A stretch of 64,000 bases of DNA from Microbacterium sp. (GCF_031179285.1 NZ_JAPSHY010000010.1:1-64000), one strand, 5' to 3'. Shown: positions 37,305 to 46,071, counted from the first letter of the stretch. The notes: generated by a model from the letters alone, not told the origin. Program-made: numbers and translations.

Positions 37305-37361
37305 ACGCTATGTCTCGCGCATCATCAAAACCAGCGAAGATTCCTTCCGCACCATTAGCAT
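37305..37361. promoter_or_regulatory. Divergent leaderless promoters of lysE and lysG
   Basis: Two -10 boxes face away from each other: TAGCGT on the minus strand (37310-37305) and TAGCAT on the plus strand (37356-37361), each 6 nt from its start codon. The roughly 45 bp between them must contain the LysR-type activator sites. Confidence 0.65.
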
Positions 37362-37367
37362 TGCTTC

Positions 37368-38255
37368 ATGCGCATCGATCCGGAACTCGCGGCGACGGTC
37401 GCGGCGGTCGTCGACGAGGGCACTCTCGATGCGGCAGCGCGGCGCCTTCACATCACCCCCTCGGCGGTGAGTCAGCGGCTGAAGACCATCGAGCAGCAGC
37501 TCGGGCGCGTCCTCCTCGTCCGTTCGAAACCGGCGCGGACGACGGAAGCGGGTGAGGCGGTGGTGAGACTCGCCCGCCAGGTGGCACTCCTCGAGCACGA
37601 CGCGCTCGCCGGACTCGACCCCGACGGCGGGACGGAGCGCATCCGCGTGCCGCTTGCCGTGAACGCCGATTCGATGGCCACCTGGTTCCTCCCGCCTCTC
37701 GCGCGGCTGTCCGACCGGCATGAGATCGACTTCGATCTGCACCGCGACGACCAGAACTTCACAGTCCGGCTCCTCGAATCCGGCACGGTCATGGCCGCGG
37801 TCACGAGCGAGGAGACGCCGGTGGCGGGCTGCTCGACCACGCCGTTGGGGGTACTCGAGTACCGAGCCATGGCGACGGAGGGGTTCGCGACCCGGTGGTT
37901 CCCGGACGGCGTGACGCCGGACGCCCTGACGAGGGCACCGTTCGTCGACTTCGACCGCCGCGACGCACTGCAACACGAGTGGCTCAGCGCTCAGGGCGTC
38001 TCGCACCAGGGTGTGCCTCGGCACTACGTGCCCGCGTCCCACGACTACGCACTCGCGGTGCGGCTCGGACTCGGCTGGGGGATGCTACCGCTTCCGCAGC
38101 AGACAGGAGAGCTCGTGCCGCTCGGTGGCCCGGAGCTGCGGGTCCAGCTCTACTGGCAACAGTGGAACCTGCGATCCGACCTGCTCGACACGATCGCTGG
38201 GGAGGTGGCGCTCGAAGCGCGACGCATCCTCGGCACGGCGGTGCCGTCCGACTAG
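37368..38255 (+). CDS. LysR family regulator, LysG/ArgP type
   Basis: A 295-residue LysR-type activator with an N-terminal HTH (LDAAARRLHITPSAVSQRLKTIEQQLG, about residues 20-48) and a C-terminal effector-binding domain. The early start (MRIDPELAATVAAVVDEGTLD) and divergence from lysE match LysG of Corynebacterium, which induces lysE when basic amino acids accumulate. The stop TAG shares the palindrome CTAG with the stop of the convergent MarR gene. Confidence 0.92.
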   Translation: MRIDPELAATVAAVVDEGTLDAAARRLHITPSAVSQRLKTIEQQLGRVLLVRSKPARTTEAGEAVVRLARQVALLEHDALAGLDPDGGTERIRVPLAVNADSMATWFLPPLARLSDRHEIDFDLHRDDQNFTVRLLESGTVMAAVTSEETPVAGCSTTPLGVLEYRAMATEGFATRWFPDGVTPDALTRAPFVDFDRRDALQHEWLSAQGVSHQGVPRHYVPASHDYALAVRLGLGWGMLPLPQQTGELVPLGGPELRVQLYWQQWNLRSDLLDTIAGEVALEARRILGTAVPSD

Positions 38256-38713
38256 TCGCCCGCGCCCGGTGTCACACCGTTCGCGAGCGCATGCAGCAGC
38301 CGCGTCAGGTTCTCGATGTCCTGCAGGTTCCAGTCCTGAAGGGTGTTCATCAGCATTCCCTCCTGCGGGAGACGCGCGGCCGCCAAACGATCGGTGCCGA
38401 GGGTCGTCAGTCGCAGCAGGAACGAACGGCCGTCCCGGGGATCGGCGGAGCGCTCGACGAGCCCGAGTTCCTCGAGCTCGCGGACCATCCGGCTCGCCTG
38501 ACTCTTGTCCACCAGCATCCGCTCCGCGAGCGCCGACACCGTGACCTCCTCGCACCGGGCGATCGTCGTGAGCGTCTTGTACGCGCCTGGGAGCATGCCG
38601 GGACTGACGCGGTTCGCGTTCTCCAGGATCACCCGGCGGAAGTGCGTGATGAGCTCGCCGAACTCCGCTTCCAGAGCGCGGACGGCGGCGGTCCGTGCCT
38701 CAACGTCGGACAT
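38252..38713 (-). CDS. MarR family transcriptional regulator
   Basis: A 153-residue winged-helix repressor: TVSALAERMLVDKSQASRMVRELEELGLVERSADPRDGRSFLLRLT covers the recognition helix and wing (about residues 55-100). The ATG at 38713 lies 14 nt inside the 3' end of the exporter gene, so it is the second gene of the operon and is translationally coupled. Repression of its own promoter is expected; two MarR-like palindromes cover that promoter. Confidence 0.93.
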   Translation of the reverse strand: MSDVEARTAAVRALEAEFGELITHFRRVILENANRVSPGMLPGAYKTLTTIARCEEVTVSALAERMLVDKSQASRMVRELEELGLVERSADPRDGRSFLLRLTTLGTDRLAAARLPQEGMLMNTLQDWNLQDIENLTRLLHALANGVTPGAGD

Positions 38714-40403
38714 CGTCGCCCTCGCCATCCGCTGCAGGCCGGCGGACGGTCGGCGCACTGCCCGTCGGCGCGCCGGACAACGCCGTCGCATCGGCGAGCG
38801 CCACATCGGCGGCATCCTCGACGGTCGCCGTCGCTGCGGCATCCGCCTGGGCCCTTTCGACCGTCGTCATCGTCGTGAGCGGAGCGTTCGGCAGGAACAG
38901 GATCGCGATGAGGCTCAGCACGGCGATCGGCACTCCGATGAGGAACGCGTGCGAGATCGCCTGGGCATAGAAGTCCTCGACGATCACGCGAACGGGCTCG
39001 GGCAGCAGGCGAACCTCCGGCAGCGTGCCGCTGGCGAGTTCCTCCGCGACCGCGGCCCCCTTCTCGCCGAGGCCTGCGATCGTCTTGGCGAGCTGCTCCT
39101 TGCCCTCGGCGAACAGTCCGGTGATCGTGTTCGCGACGACGGCACCCATCACGGAGACGCCGATCGTGCCGCCGAGGCTGCGGAAGAACGTGACGCCGGA
39201 ACTCGCCACGCCCATCTCGCTGGGCTTGGCGACGTTCTGCACGATGAGCACGAGGTTCTGCATGGTCATGCCGACGCCAGCGCCGGTGAGGAACATGTAG
39301 ATCGACACGAGGACGAAGTCCGTGTCGTAGTGCAAGGTCGACAGCATCGTGGACCCGGCGATCAGGAGCACGGCGCCCAGGATCAGGTAGCCCTTCCAGC
39401 GGCCGTAGCGGGTGACGAGCTGGCCGATGAAGATCGACGAGAGAAGGAGTCCCGCCATCATCGGCAGCGTCATCAGGCCTGCTTCGGTGGGGGAGGCGCC
39501 CCGCGACAGCTGCATGTACTGGGCGAGATACACCGAGGTGCCGAACATCGCGATGCCGATCGAGATCGACGCGATCACCGACAGGGTGAAGGTGCGGCTG
39601 CGGAACAGCGACAGCGGAATGAGAGGCTCGGTGACCTTCACCTCGACCACGATGAAGGCGACCGTGGCGACGAGCACGCCGCCGAGCATGAGGACGGTCT
39701 CGATGCCCCACCAGTCGAAGCTGGAGCCGGCGTTGGTGATCCAGATGAGAAGCAGCGACACCGCGGTCGACAGCAGCACGATGCCGGCATAGTCGATCGA
39801 GACCTTGCGCGCCTTCTGAGGGCTGATATGCAGCGTCTTCTGCAGAAGGATGAGGGCTGCGATCGCGAACGGGAGTGCGACGAAGAAGTTCCAGCGCCAG
39901 TTGATCGCGTCGGTGATCCACCCTCCGAGCAGCGGTCCGCCGACGGTCGCGACGGCCATCACCGCGCCGAACAGGCCCATGTAGCGGCCGCGCTCGCGCG
40001 GGCTGATGATGTCGGCCATGATCACCTGGCTGAGGGCGGCGAGTCCGCCGGCGCCGAGTCCTTGGACGGCACGGAAGGCGATGAGCGTGTTCGTGTCCTG
40101 CGCGAAGCCGGCGGCGGCGGTGGCGACGACGAAGAGCACGAGCGCGATCTGGATCAGCAGCTTCCGGTTGAACAGGTCGGCGAGCTTGCCCCAGATGGGG
40201 GTCGAGATCGCCGTGGTCAGCAGGGTGGCGGTGATCACCCAGGTGTACGCCGCCTGATCGCCGCCGAGATCGTGCACGATCACGGGCATGGACGTCGAGA
40301 CGACGGTGGCGGCGATCATCGAGACGAACATGCCGAGGAGGAGGCCGGTGAGTGCCTCGAGCACCTGCCGGTGCGTCATACGGGTGGGGGAGTCGGTGGT
40401 CAT
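38700..40403 (-). CDS. MFS drug exporter, DHA2 (EmrB/QacA) family
   Basis: A 567-residue, 14-helix proton-antiporter. Motif A (GKLADLFNRK) follows helix 2, motif C-type glycine/proline packing occurs in helix 5, and FGAVMAVATVGGPLLGGWITD is typical. The C-terminal tail after the last helix is Ala-rich and charged. It exports hydrophobic drugs or antiseptics in known members. It is cotranscribed with its marR; the promoter is at 40476-40504. Confidence 0.93.
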   Translation of the reverse strand: MTTDSPTRMTHRQVLEALTGLLLGMFVSMIAATVVSTSMPVIVHDLGGDQAAYTWVITATLLTTAISTPIWGKLADLFNRKLLIQIALVLFVVATAAAGFAQDTNTLIAFRAVQGLGAGGLAALSQVIMADIISPRERGRYMGLFGAVMAVATVGGPLLGGWITDAINWRWNFFVALPFAIAALILLQKTLHISPQKARKVSIDYAGIVLLSTAVSLLLIWITNAGSSFDWWGIETVLMLGGVLVATVAFIVVEVKVTEPLIPLSLFRSRTFTLSVIASISIGIAMFGTSVYLAQYMQLSRGASPTEAGLMTLPMMAGLLLSSIFIGQLVTRYGRWKGYLILGAVLLIAGSTMLSTLHYDTDFVLVSIYMFLTGAGVGMTMQNLVLIVQNVAKPSEMGVASSGVTFFRSLGGTIGVSVMGAVVANTITGLFAEGKEQLAKTIAGLGEKGAAVAEELASGTLPEVRLLPEPVRVIVEDFYAQAISHAFLIGVPIAVLSLIAILFLPNAPLTTMTTVERAQADAAATATVEDAADVALADATALSGAPTGSAPTVRRPAADGEGDDVRR

Positions 40404-40459
40404 GGGCGACCTTTCGCAGGGAAGAGAACGGATGCTGCGACGACGGCGGCGCGCGAAAG

Positions 40460-40505
40460 TAGTTGAACTGACTCAACTATACGCTGATGGTTGACCCACG
40501 TCAAC
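40460..40505 (-). promoter_or_regulatory. Exporter-marR promoter overlapped by two MarR palindromes
   Basis: On the minus strand, TTGACG (40504-40499) and TATAGT (40481-40476) are separated by exactly 17 bp. A 7-6-7 palindrome TAGTTGA/TCAACTA (40460-40479) covers the -10, and a 6-4-6 palindrome GTTGAC/GTCAAC (40490-40505) covers the -35. Their centres are 28 bp apart. This is a textbook repressor-occluded promoter. Confidence 0.85.
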
Positions 40506-40643
40506 TACTCGAGCCGCGCTCGATGACCGTGACTGTGCCGGGGATCCTCGGTGGTCATGTGGGTTGCTGCTGGTCGGCTGATCGGGTCTTCGGCAGCGTG
40601 GCTGTCGCTCCGATGATGAGGGGACAGTCGCGAGGATCCCTCG

Positions 40644-41324
40644 TCAGTCCGCGAGTGCGAGCGCCCGGAATGCGTCTCGCTCGCGCAGTTGCTCGCGGCG
40701 GCTGGCGACGGCATCCATGACTCGGGTCGGCGGCTGCTGTCCTGTGGTGCGGCGGTAGAGCTCGTCGATGAGCGAGGTCGCGAGGCCGACGAGCTTCGCG
40801 ATCTCGCGCTCGTCGCGGTCGATCCACACGCAGCGAGGCTCGTCGTGGATCGGAGCGAAGTCGTTGTGCTCCTCCCAGACGAAGAGCGTCCGCTCGGCGC
40901 CGAGCACATGCTGCTGCCACCACACCTGCCGCAGGTACGTACGGGGGATTCCCCGCCACGGCTTATTGGTGGTCTTGATCTCGGCGAGCTGCACGCGGCC
41001 GGCCGTATCCACAGCGATGCCGTCGGGGGTTGCGAGATGCCGATGTTCGACTTCGGCGCGGAACAAAGCGGAGGACGGCAGGATGCCGTGAGTGGCTGCC
41101 ACCCAGCCCGCGATCTCGGGCTCTCGCCGTCGGCCGTGGTCGGTGTAGGCGTTGCCCCCGAAGCGTGGGCCGCCGCCCAGCTTGGCGTCAGCGGCGCGAG
41201 TGATCGATCTCTCGCTGGTGAGTCCGGCCACATCCGTCGCCGTGATCCCGCGTGATCTGGCCCTCATCCACGCGACGCGGTCGCGGGAGTCCGCGACGAT
41301 GCGTGCGGTGAGTTCGGGGGTCAC
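40644..41324 (-). CDS. YqaJ-like (lambda exonuclease fold) nuclease
   Basis: A 226-residue protein of the YqaJ viral recombinase / lambda-exonuclease PD-(D/E)XK fold. Key elements are GITATDVAGL near residue 27, GRRREPEIAGWVA (catalytic Glu of the first helix), the ATPDGIAV Asp, the EIKTT E-x-K motif and QVWWQQHVLGAERTLFVW. It is an orphan, with no RecT-like annealase or phage genes nearby. The GTG start lies 6 nt after TAGGCT (41336-41331). Role in repair or defence is unknown. Confidence 0.83.
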   Translation of the reverse strand: MTPELTARIVADSRDRVAWMRARSRGITATDVAGLTSERSITRAADAKLGGGPRFGGNAYTDHGRRREPEIAGWVAATHGILPSSALFRAEVEHRHLATPDGIAVDTAGRVQLAEIKTTNKPWRGIPRTYLRQVWWQQHVLGAERTLFVWEEHNDFAPIHDEPRCVWIDRDEREIAKLVGLATSLIDELYRRTTGQQPPTRVMDAVASRREQLRERDAFRALALAD

Positions 41325-41385
41325 CTGTCGAGCCTAACCCCGTCATCGGACGTCTCCGTCCGCACACGCCGCCCTGTCCCTTCGT

Positions 41386-41426
41386 CCCCACCCCTGTCCT
41401 CCGCCCCAACCCCGTCGTCTCGCCCC
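41386..41426 (-). other. G-quadruplex-capable tract
   Basis: Five runs of four cytosines on the plus strand (41386-89, 41391-94, 41404-07, 41410-13, 41423-26) give five GGGG runs with short loops on the minus strand, just upstream of the YqaJ gene and beside a palindromic repeat. Confidence 0.6.
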
Positions 41427-41435
41427 ACGGCTGCG

Positions 41436-41515
41436 CCGAGTGCACGGGATCGCGCCGAGCGCACGGCTTCTCCGCGCGGATATCCCGCGCAGTCGACAGC
41501 ATCCGGTGCAGTCGC
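41436..41515. repeat. Palindromic repeat element, copy 1
   Basis: An 80-bp element built of two direct units (CCGAGTGCACGG at 41436, CCGAGCGCACGG at 41455) followed by two inverted units (41484-41495 and 41503-41514), each pair 19 bp apart, so it can fold into a long hairpin or cruciform. By direct alignment it matches copy 2 at 66 of 80 positions in the same orientation. Confidence 0.85.
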
Positions 41516-41627
41516 CGATCCGCGGCGCGCGTAGCCCTCGTCCTGCACGATCGACCGATCGCAGAACTTCTCCACGGGTCGCGTGGCACCGGCATCCGGC
41601 GGACGTGGCGGAGAAGCAGGGTGAGGG

Positions 41628-42605
41628 ATGCTCACCCGCACCGAACCGCACCTGGAGCATCTGGTCCGTTCCCGCCGGGACCTCCTCCTGAACGGATGGA
41701 CCGATCGGTCCATCGCCGATGCAGTGCGCGGAGGGATGCTGTTCCATATCCGGCGCGGTTGGTACATCCTCGTCGAGGACCGCGAGGTGCTGTGGCCCGA
41801 GGGTCGCCACCGAGCGCACGTCATCGCCGTCGCGCGGGATTGTTCTGGGAACGCGGTCATGTCGCACACCTCGGCCGCCGTGCTGTGGAGGTTGCCGCTG
41901 TACCGGATCAGGTTCGCCCGGGTGCACATGACCACGGACGCTCCGTCGCGAATCTCGAGTGCACGGGATGTGCGACGGCATGTCGCACCGTTGCCCGTCG
42001 ACGACACGAGTGCCATCGACGGCATCCGCTGCACCAGCCTCGCTCGCACCGTGTTCGATCTCATCCGCACCCTGCCTCTGGAAGCGGCCGTGACCCTCGC
42101 TGATGCTGCGGAACGACAGATGGCCGAGCGACGGTGGGAGTGGGACCTGGATGCGGTCACATCCTGGCGTCAAGCGATGAGCGAGCGGCTGGCCGCCGCC
42201 TCCGGGGCGCGCGGAATCCGTCAAGCGCGATGGGTGTCGGAATTCGCCGACGGCCGAGCGCAGCTGCCCGGCGAGAGCGTAAGCCGGCTGCAGCTGCACC
42301 GGCTGGGCTTCGCGGCCCCCGAGCTGCAGGTTCCGATCGAGGGACCTGACGGCAAGCGGTACTTCATCGACTTCGGGCTCGACGATGTCGACAGCTACGG
42401 CGAGTTCGACGGTGAGCGCAAGTACCTCGATGAGGCGCTGAGGTCCGGAAAGAGCATCGAGCAGGTGCTTCTCGAGGAGAAGCAGCGTGAAGACTGGATC
42501 CGCGGGCGCACCCAGCGGCGATTCGCACGATGGGGCTTCGAGCACATCGTGACCGCACGGCGATTGGCGGAGCGGCTCGCCTCCTTCAGTATCGCGTCTC
42601 CCTGA
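41628..42605 (+). CDS. AbiEi-like HTH / DUF559-like protein flanked by palindromic repeats
   Basis: A 325-residue protein. The N-terminus (GWTDRSIADAVRGGMLFHIRRGWYIL) resembles the winged-helix domain of type IV AbiEi antitoxin-family proteins. The C-terminus (KRYFIDFGLDDVDSYGEFDGERKY) has the D-x(n)-E-x-D-G pattern of DUF559/Vsr-like endonuclease folds. No AbiEii toxin partner is adjacent. The gene lies between two direct copies of an 80-bp palindromic repeat (41436 and 42627). The ATG is preceded by GTGAGGG. Function is unknown; a nuclease or regulator role is inferred from domains. Confidence 0.75.
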   Translation: MLTRTEPHLEHLVRSRRDLLLNGWTDRSIADAVRGGMLFHIRRGWYILVEDREVLWPEGRHRAHVIAVARDCSGNAVMSHTSAAVLWRLPLYRIRFARVHMTTDAPSRISSARDVRRHVAPLPVDDTSAIDGIRCTSLARTVFDLIRTLPLEAAVTLADAAERQMAERRWEWDLDAVTSWRQAMSERLAAASGARGIRQARWVSEFADGRAQLPGESVSRLQLHRLGFAAPELQVPIEGPDGKRYFIDFGLDDVDSYGEFDGERKYLDEALRSGKSIEQVLLEEKQREDWIRGRTQRRFARWGFEHIVTARRLAERLASFSIASP

Positions 42606-42626
42606 AGATCGGAACCGGCGCCCCCA

Positions 42627-42706
42627 CCGAGTGCGCGGGTTCGCGCCGAATGCACAGCTTCTTCACGCAAATGTCCCGTGCATTCGACAGCATCCGGTGC
42701 ACTCGG
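42627..42706. repeat. Palindromic repeat element, copy 2
   Basis: The second 80-bp copy starts with CCGAGTGC and ends with GCACTCGG as terminal inverted repeats. It has the same orientation as copy 1 and no length differences. It lies between the AbiEi-like gene and the convergent G6PDH gene. Confidence 0.85.
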
Positions 42707-42727
42707 CGTCAGACGCAATTACCGAAG

Positions 42728-44092
42728 TCAGCGCACCGCGGCCCACGAGGCGGGGCCGGCGGAGCCGGCGACGTACTCGTCCAGTGGCACCTCATCGCGC
42801 CGCCAGGCTGCGAGGATCGGCTCGATGATCCGCCAGCTCTGCTCTGCGGCGTCACCCCGGACGGCGAGGGTCGGATCGCCGTCGAGCACGCCGGAGAGCA
42901 CTTCCGCATAGGCGCGGAGCGTGCCTTGACCGAGATCGGCGGAGAGCGTGGCACGCTCCAGCTCGAAGGGGTCGTCGGCGCCGTTGAGGTTCAGCTCGAG
43001 CGAGATGCGGTCGGGGCCGAGGGAGAAGCGGAGCACCGCGCCGTCGGCGGACCCGGTGAGGCCGGTCGGCACATGCCGGACCGGCCGGAAACGCACGACG
43101 ATCTCCCGCGCCGGGTCACCCAGCGCCTTGCCTGAGCGGAGGGTGAAGGGCACGCCGGCCCAGCGGGCGTTGCGCACCTCGAAGGTCGCCTCGGCGAGGG
43201 TCTCGGTGTTGCGGCTCGGGTCGACGCCCGGTTCGTCGACGTACGACGGCTTCTCGACGCCCGCGACGGTTCCCGCGGTGTAGCGCGCGCGCCGAGATGC
43301 GGTGGCAGGGTCATCCCCCCACACCGTGGTCGCCCGAAGCACGGCCGTGGTCGCCGCGCGGAAGTCGACCTCGCCCAGCGTGGCCGGCTCCTCCATCGCC
43401 AGCACGGCGAGCACCTGCAGGAGGTGACTCTGGATCATGTCGACCATGGCCCCGGCGTTGTCGTAGTAGCCGGCGCGCCCCTCGAGGCCCAGCTTCTCGT
43501 CGTACACGATGCCGACCGACTCGATGCTCTCGGCCGACCAGAGCGGCTCCAGCAGCCGGTTGGCGAACCGCGCACCCAGCAGATTAAGAGTGGTGGAGCG
43601 CCCCAGGAAATGGTCGACGCGGAACACCTGACTCTCCGGGACGAGCCTGGCGAGTACCCGATTCAGCGACCGCGCGCTCGCCTCGTCGACGCCGAAAGGC
43701 TTCTCCATCACCAGCACCGCACCTTCGGGCAGCATCTCGGGCGTGAGCGCCTGGAACGCGGCCGTGGTGACCGCGGGCGGCACGGCGAAATACAGCGCGA
43801 CCTGCCCCGAGCAGTCCGAGAGCAACGCGCTGAGATCGTCCGCCCGTGTGATGTCGGTCTTGCGGTAGGTGATGTCGACCCGCGAGACCGCACCTGCTGC
43901 ATCAGCGGAGGCGAAGGCCGTGCTCACGAGCGTCTGGAGGTCGGCATCCGACCAGTCCTCCCGGTCGGCACCGATCAGCCGGACGCGGCGGGACGTCTCG
44001 AGTGTGAGCAGTTGCCCCAGTGCCGGAAGCAGCAACCGGGAGGTGAGGTCTCCTGAGACCCCGAAGATCACCAGCGTCGTCGCATCGGTCAT
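42728..44092 (-). CDS. Glucose-6-phosphate dehydrogenase (Zwf-like)
   Basis: NADP-dependent oxidation of glucose 6-phosphate, the first step of the pentose phosphate pathway. The 454-residue product carries the Rossmann loop VIFGVSGDLTSRLLLPAL at the N-terminus, the active-site block VFRVDHFLGRSTTLNLL (canonical RIDHYLGK) with the catalytic His, and VEKPSYVDEPGVDPSRNTET. It is slightly shorter than the usual 480-510 residues and varies at the active-site block, so it may be a secondary or sugar-variant paralogue. TACGGT lies 6 nt before the ATG. Confidence 0.88.
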   Translation of the reverse strand: MTDATTLVIFGVSGDLTSRLLLPALGQLLTLETSRRVRLIGADREDWSDADLQTLVSTAFASADAAGAVSRVDITYRKTDITRADDLSALLSDCSGQVALYFAVPPAVTTAAFQALTPEMLPEGAVLVMEKPFGVDEASARSLNRVLARLVPESQVFRVDHFLGRSTTLNLLGARFANRLLEPLWSAESIESVGIVYDEKLGLEGRAGYYDNAGAMVDMIQSHLLQVLAVLAMEEPATLGEVDFRAATTAVLRATTVWGDDPATASRRARYTAGTVAGVEKPSYVDEPGVDPSRNTETLAEATFEVRNARWAGVPFTLRSGKALGDPAREIVVRFRPVRHVPTGLTGSADGAVLRFSLGPDRISLELNLNGADDPFELERATLSADLGQGTLRAYAEVLSGVLDGDPTLAVRGDAAEQSWRIIEPILAAWRRDEVPLDEYVAGSAGPASWAAVR

Positions 44093-44143
44093 TGCTCCAC
44101 CGTATCCGCTCGCCCGGGATGCGGCCATGACACAATCGTTGCG

Positions 44144-45937
44144 ATGCCAGCCCCGATCGAGGACTACGCGCTCCTCAGTGATTGCCGCACCGCGGCCATG
44201 GTCTCGCGCGGCGGCGACATCGATTGGCTCTGCCTGCCGCGCTTCGACTCACCGTCGGTGTTCGGTGCGCTCCTGGGCGATTCGAGCAACGGATGCTGGA
44301 GTCTTCGCCCGGTCGACAGCACCGCCACTGCGCAGAGGCGGTACCTGCCGGACACCTTCATCCTCGTCACCCGGTGGGAGACCACGACCGGTATCGCCGA
44401 GGTGCACGAGTTCATGCCGCTGCACGACAGCCGCAGCGACGTCGTCCGCCGTGTGATCGGCATCTCGGGCAGCGTCCAGTTCTGTACCGAGTTGCGACTG
44501 CACTTCGATTACTCGCGGACTCTCCCCTGGGTGCGTCAAGTCGGCACTGCCGAGGCGCCGGCCCTTCACGCGACCGCCGGCCCGGAGGCGGTGATCGTCC
44601 GCGGCGTGGCGCTGGTCGCCGACGACCACGTGCACCGGGCCGACCTGACCGTCGCGGCCGGCGAGAGGCGCGATCTCGTCCTCAGCTGGTTCGCCTCGCA
44701 CCGGCATCCGCCGGAGCCCCTCGACGTGGAAGAGGCGTTCGCGCATACGAGGTCGTGGTGGCAGGGATGGGCCGGCGGCATCGAGCACGACGGACCGCAC
44801 CGCGATGAGGTCGTGCGCTCGCTCCTCGTCCTTCGCGCGCTCACCAACAAGGACACCGGCGGGATCGTCGCCGCCGCCACCACGTCGCTGCCCGAGGAGT
44901 TCGGCGGATCCCGCAACTGGGACTACCGGTTCGTCTGGCTGCGGGACGCGGCCCTCACCCTTGAGGTGCTGATCGCCCACGGGTTCCTGCTCGAGGCGCA
45001 TCACTGGCGGCAGTGGCTCCTTCGCGCGGTCGCGGGCGAACCGGATGAGGTTCAGATCATGTACGGCATCGCCGGTGAGCGCGATCTCACCGAGCGCGAA
45101 CTCACCAGCCTGCCCGGCTATGGCGGTGCAGCTCCCGTGCGCATCGGCAACGGCGCCGTCGGCCAGTATCAGGGCGACGTGATCGGCGAGGTGCTGGTCG
45201 CCCTGGAAGCGGCGCGGATCGCGGGTCTCGACGAGACAGACTTCTCGTGGCCGTTGCAGCGGGCGCTCATCGGCAACGTCATCGACGGGATCGAACGGCC
45301 CGACAACGGCATCTGGGAGATCCGCGGCGAGCCCCAGCGCTTCACGCATTCCCGCGTCATGATGTGGGCGGCTCTCGATCGCGGTGTGCGGGCGGTGCGG
45401 GAGCACGGCCTGACCGGCGATGCCGACCGCTGGGAGCGGGTGCGCGACGACCTGCGTCGGGAGATCGACGAGCACGGCGTCGATCCGGAGCTCGGGTGCT
45501 TCGTGCAGCACTACGGCTCCCGCGAGGTGGACGCCTCGCTGCTGGTGCTGCCGCAGGTGGGGTACTGCGCCGCCGACGACCCGCGGATGCTGCGCACCGT
45601 CGCGCGCATGGAGGACACCCTGCTGCGCGACGGATTCCTGCTCAGGTACCGCACCGAGACCGGCGTCGACGGACTGCCGGGCGGCGAGCATCCGTTCCTC
45701 GCCTGCAGCTTCTGGCTCGTCGAGCAGTATGCCGGCAGCGGGCGCGTCGACGACGCGAACGAACTGATGGCGAGGCTCCTGGCGCTGCCCAACGACGTCG
45801 GCCTGCTCGCCGAGGAGTACGACGTCGGTGCGGGGCGTCACGCGGGCAACACCCCGCAGGCGCTGTCGCATCTCGCGCTCATCCGGGCAGCCGACGCACT
45901 CGCGGGCCACACCGGGCGTGCGGCGGACAGGCACTGA
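44144..45937 (+). CDS. GH15 family glycoside hydrolase (glucoamylase/trehalase-like)
   Basis: A 597-residue cytosolic protein: no signal peptide is visible. The N-terminal domain opens with PIEDYALLSDCRTAAMVSRGGDIDWLCLPRFDSPSVFG, typical of bacterial GH15. The (alpha/alpha)6 barrel contains EEFGGSRNWDYRFVWLRDAA and the late GGEHPFLACSFWLVEQYA region bearing a catalytic Glu. Known actinobacterial members hydrolyse trehalose or maltodextrins. It is divergent to the G6PDH gene (51 bp), suggesting joint glucose supply and oxidation. Confidence 0.9.
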   Translation: MPAPIEDYALLSDCRTAAMVSRGGDIDWLCLPRFDSPSVFGALLGDSSNGCWSLRPVDSTATAQRRYLPDTFILVTRWETTTGIAEVHEFMPLHDSRSDVVRRVIGISGSVQFCTELRLHFDYSRTLPWVRQVGTAEAPALHATAGPEAVIVRGVALVADDHVHRADLTVAAGERRDLVLSWFASHRHPPEPLDVEEAFAHTRSWWQGWAGGIEHDGPHRDEVVRSLLVLRALTNKDTGGIVAAATTSLPEEFGGSRNWDYRFVWLRDAALTLEVLIAHGFLLEAHHWRQWLLRAVAGEPDEVQIMYGIAGERDLTERELTSLPGYGGAAPVRIGNGAVGQYQGDVIGEVLVALEAARIAGLDETDFSWPLQRALIGNVIDGIERPDNGIWEIRGEPQRFTHSRVMMWAALDRGVRAVREHGLTGDADRWERVRDDLRREIDEHGVDPELGCFVQHYGSREVDASLLVLPQVGYCAADDPRMLRTVARMEDTLLRDGFLLRYRTETGVDGLPGGEHPFLACSFWLVEQYAGSGRVDDANELMARLLALPNDVGLLAEEYDVGAGRHAGNTPQALSHLALIRAADALAGHTGRAADRH

Positions 45938-45943
45938 GACGAT

Positions 45944-45972
45944 TTGGGTGAGCGCGCGCGGTGGGTTAGAGT
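45944..45972 (+). promoter_or_regulatory. rplJL promoter
   Basis: TTGGGT (45944-45949) and TAGAGT (45967-45972) are separated by 17 bp. They begin 7 nt after the GH15 stop and give a leader of about 205 nt before rplJ. Confidence 0.7.
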
Positions 45973-46071
45973 GGAGGCAACCGAAGACCGCTGGTCATCG
46001 TCGTGCACGCGAGTGCGAGGCGATCGAAGCTCTGCATCGCAGGGGCCCGCGCAGGTGTCACGATCTTCTCG

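Noticed and set aside
40541..40640. 10-bp inverted repeat GGGATCCTCG/CGAGGATCCC flanking 80 bp
   Set aside because: It is the only shared element; neighbouring short matches are not in mirrored order, there is no gene inside and no target duplication, so a MITE cannot be supported.
41628..42605. Complete type IV AbiE toxin-antitoxin system
   Set aside because: Only an AbiEi-like N-terminus is seen; no AbiEii nucleotidyltransferase gene lies on either side.
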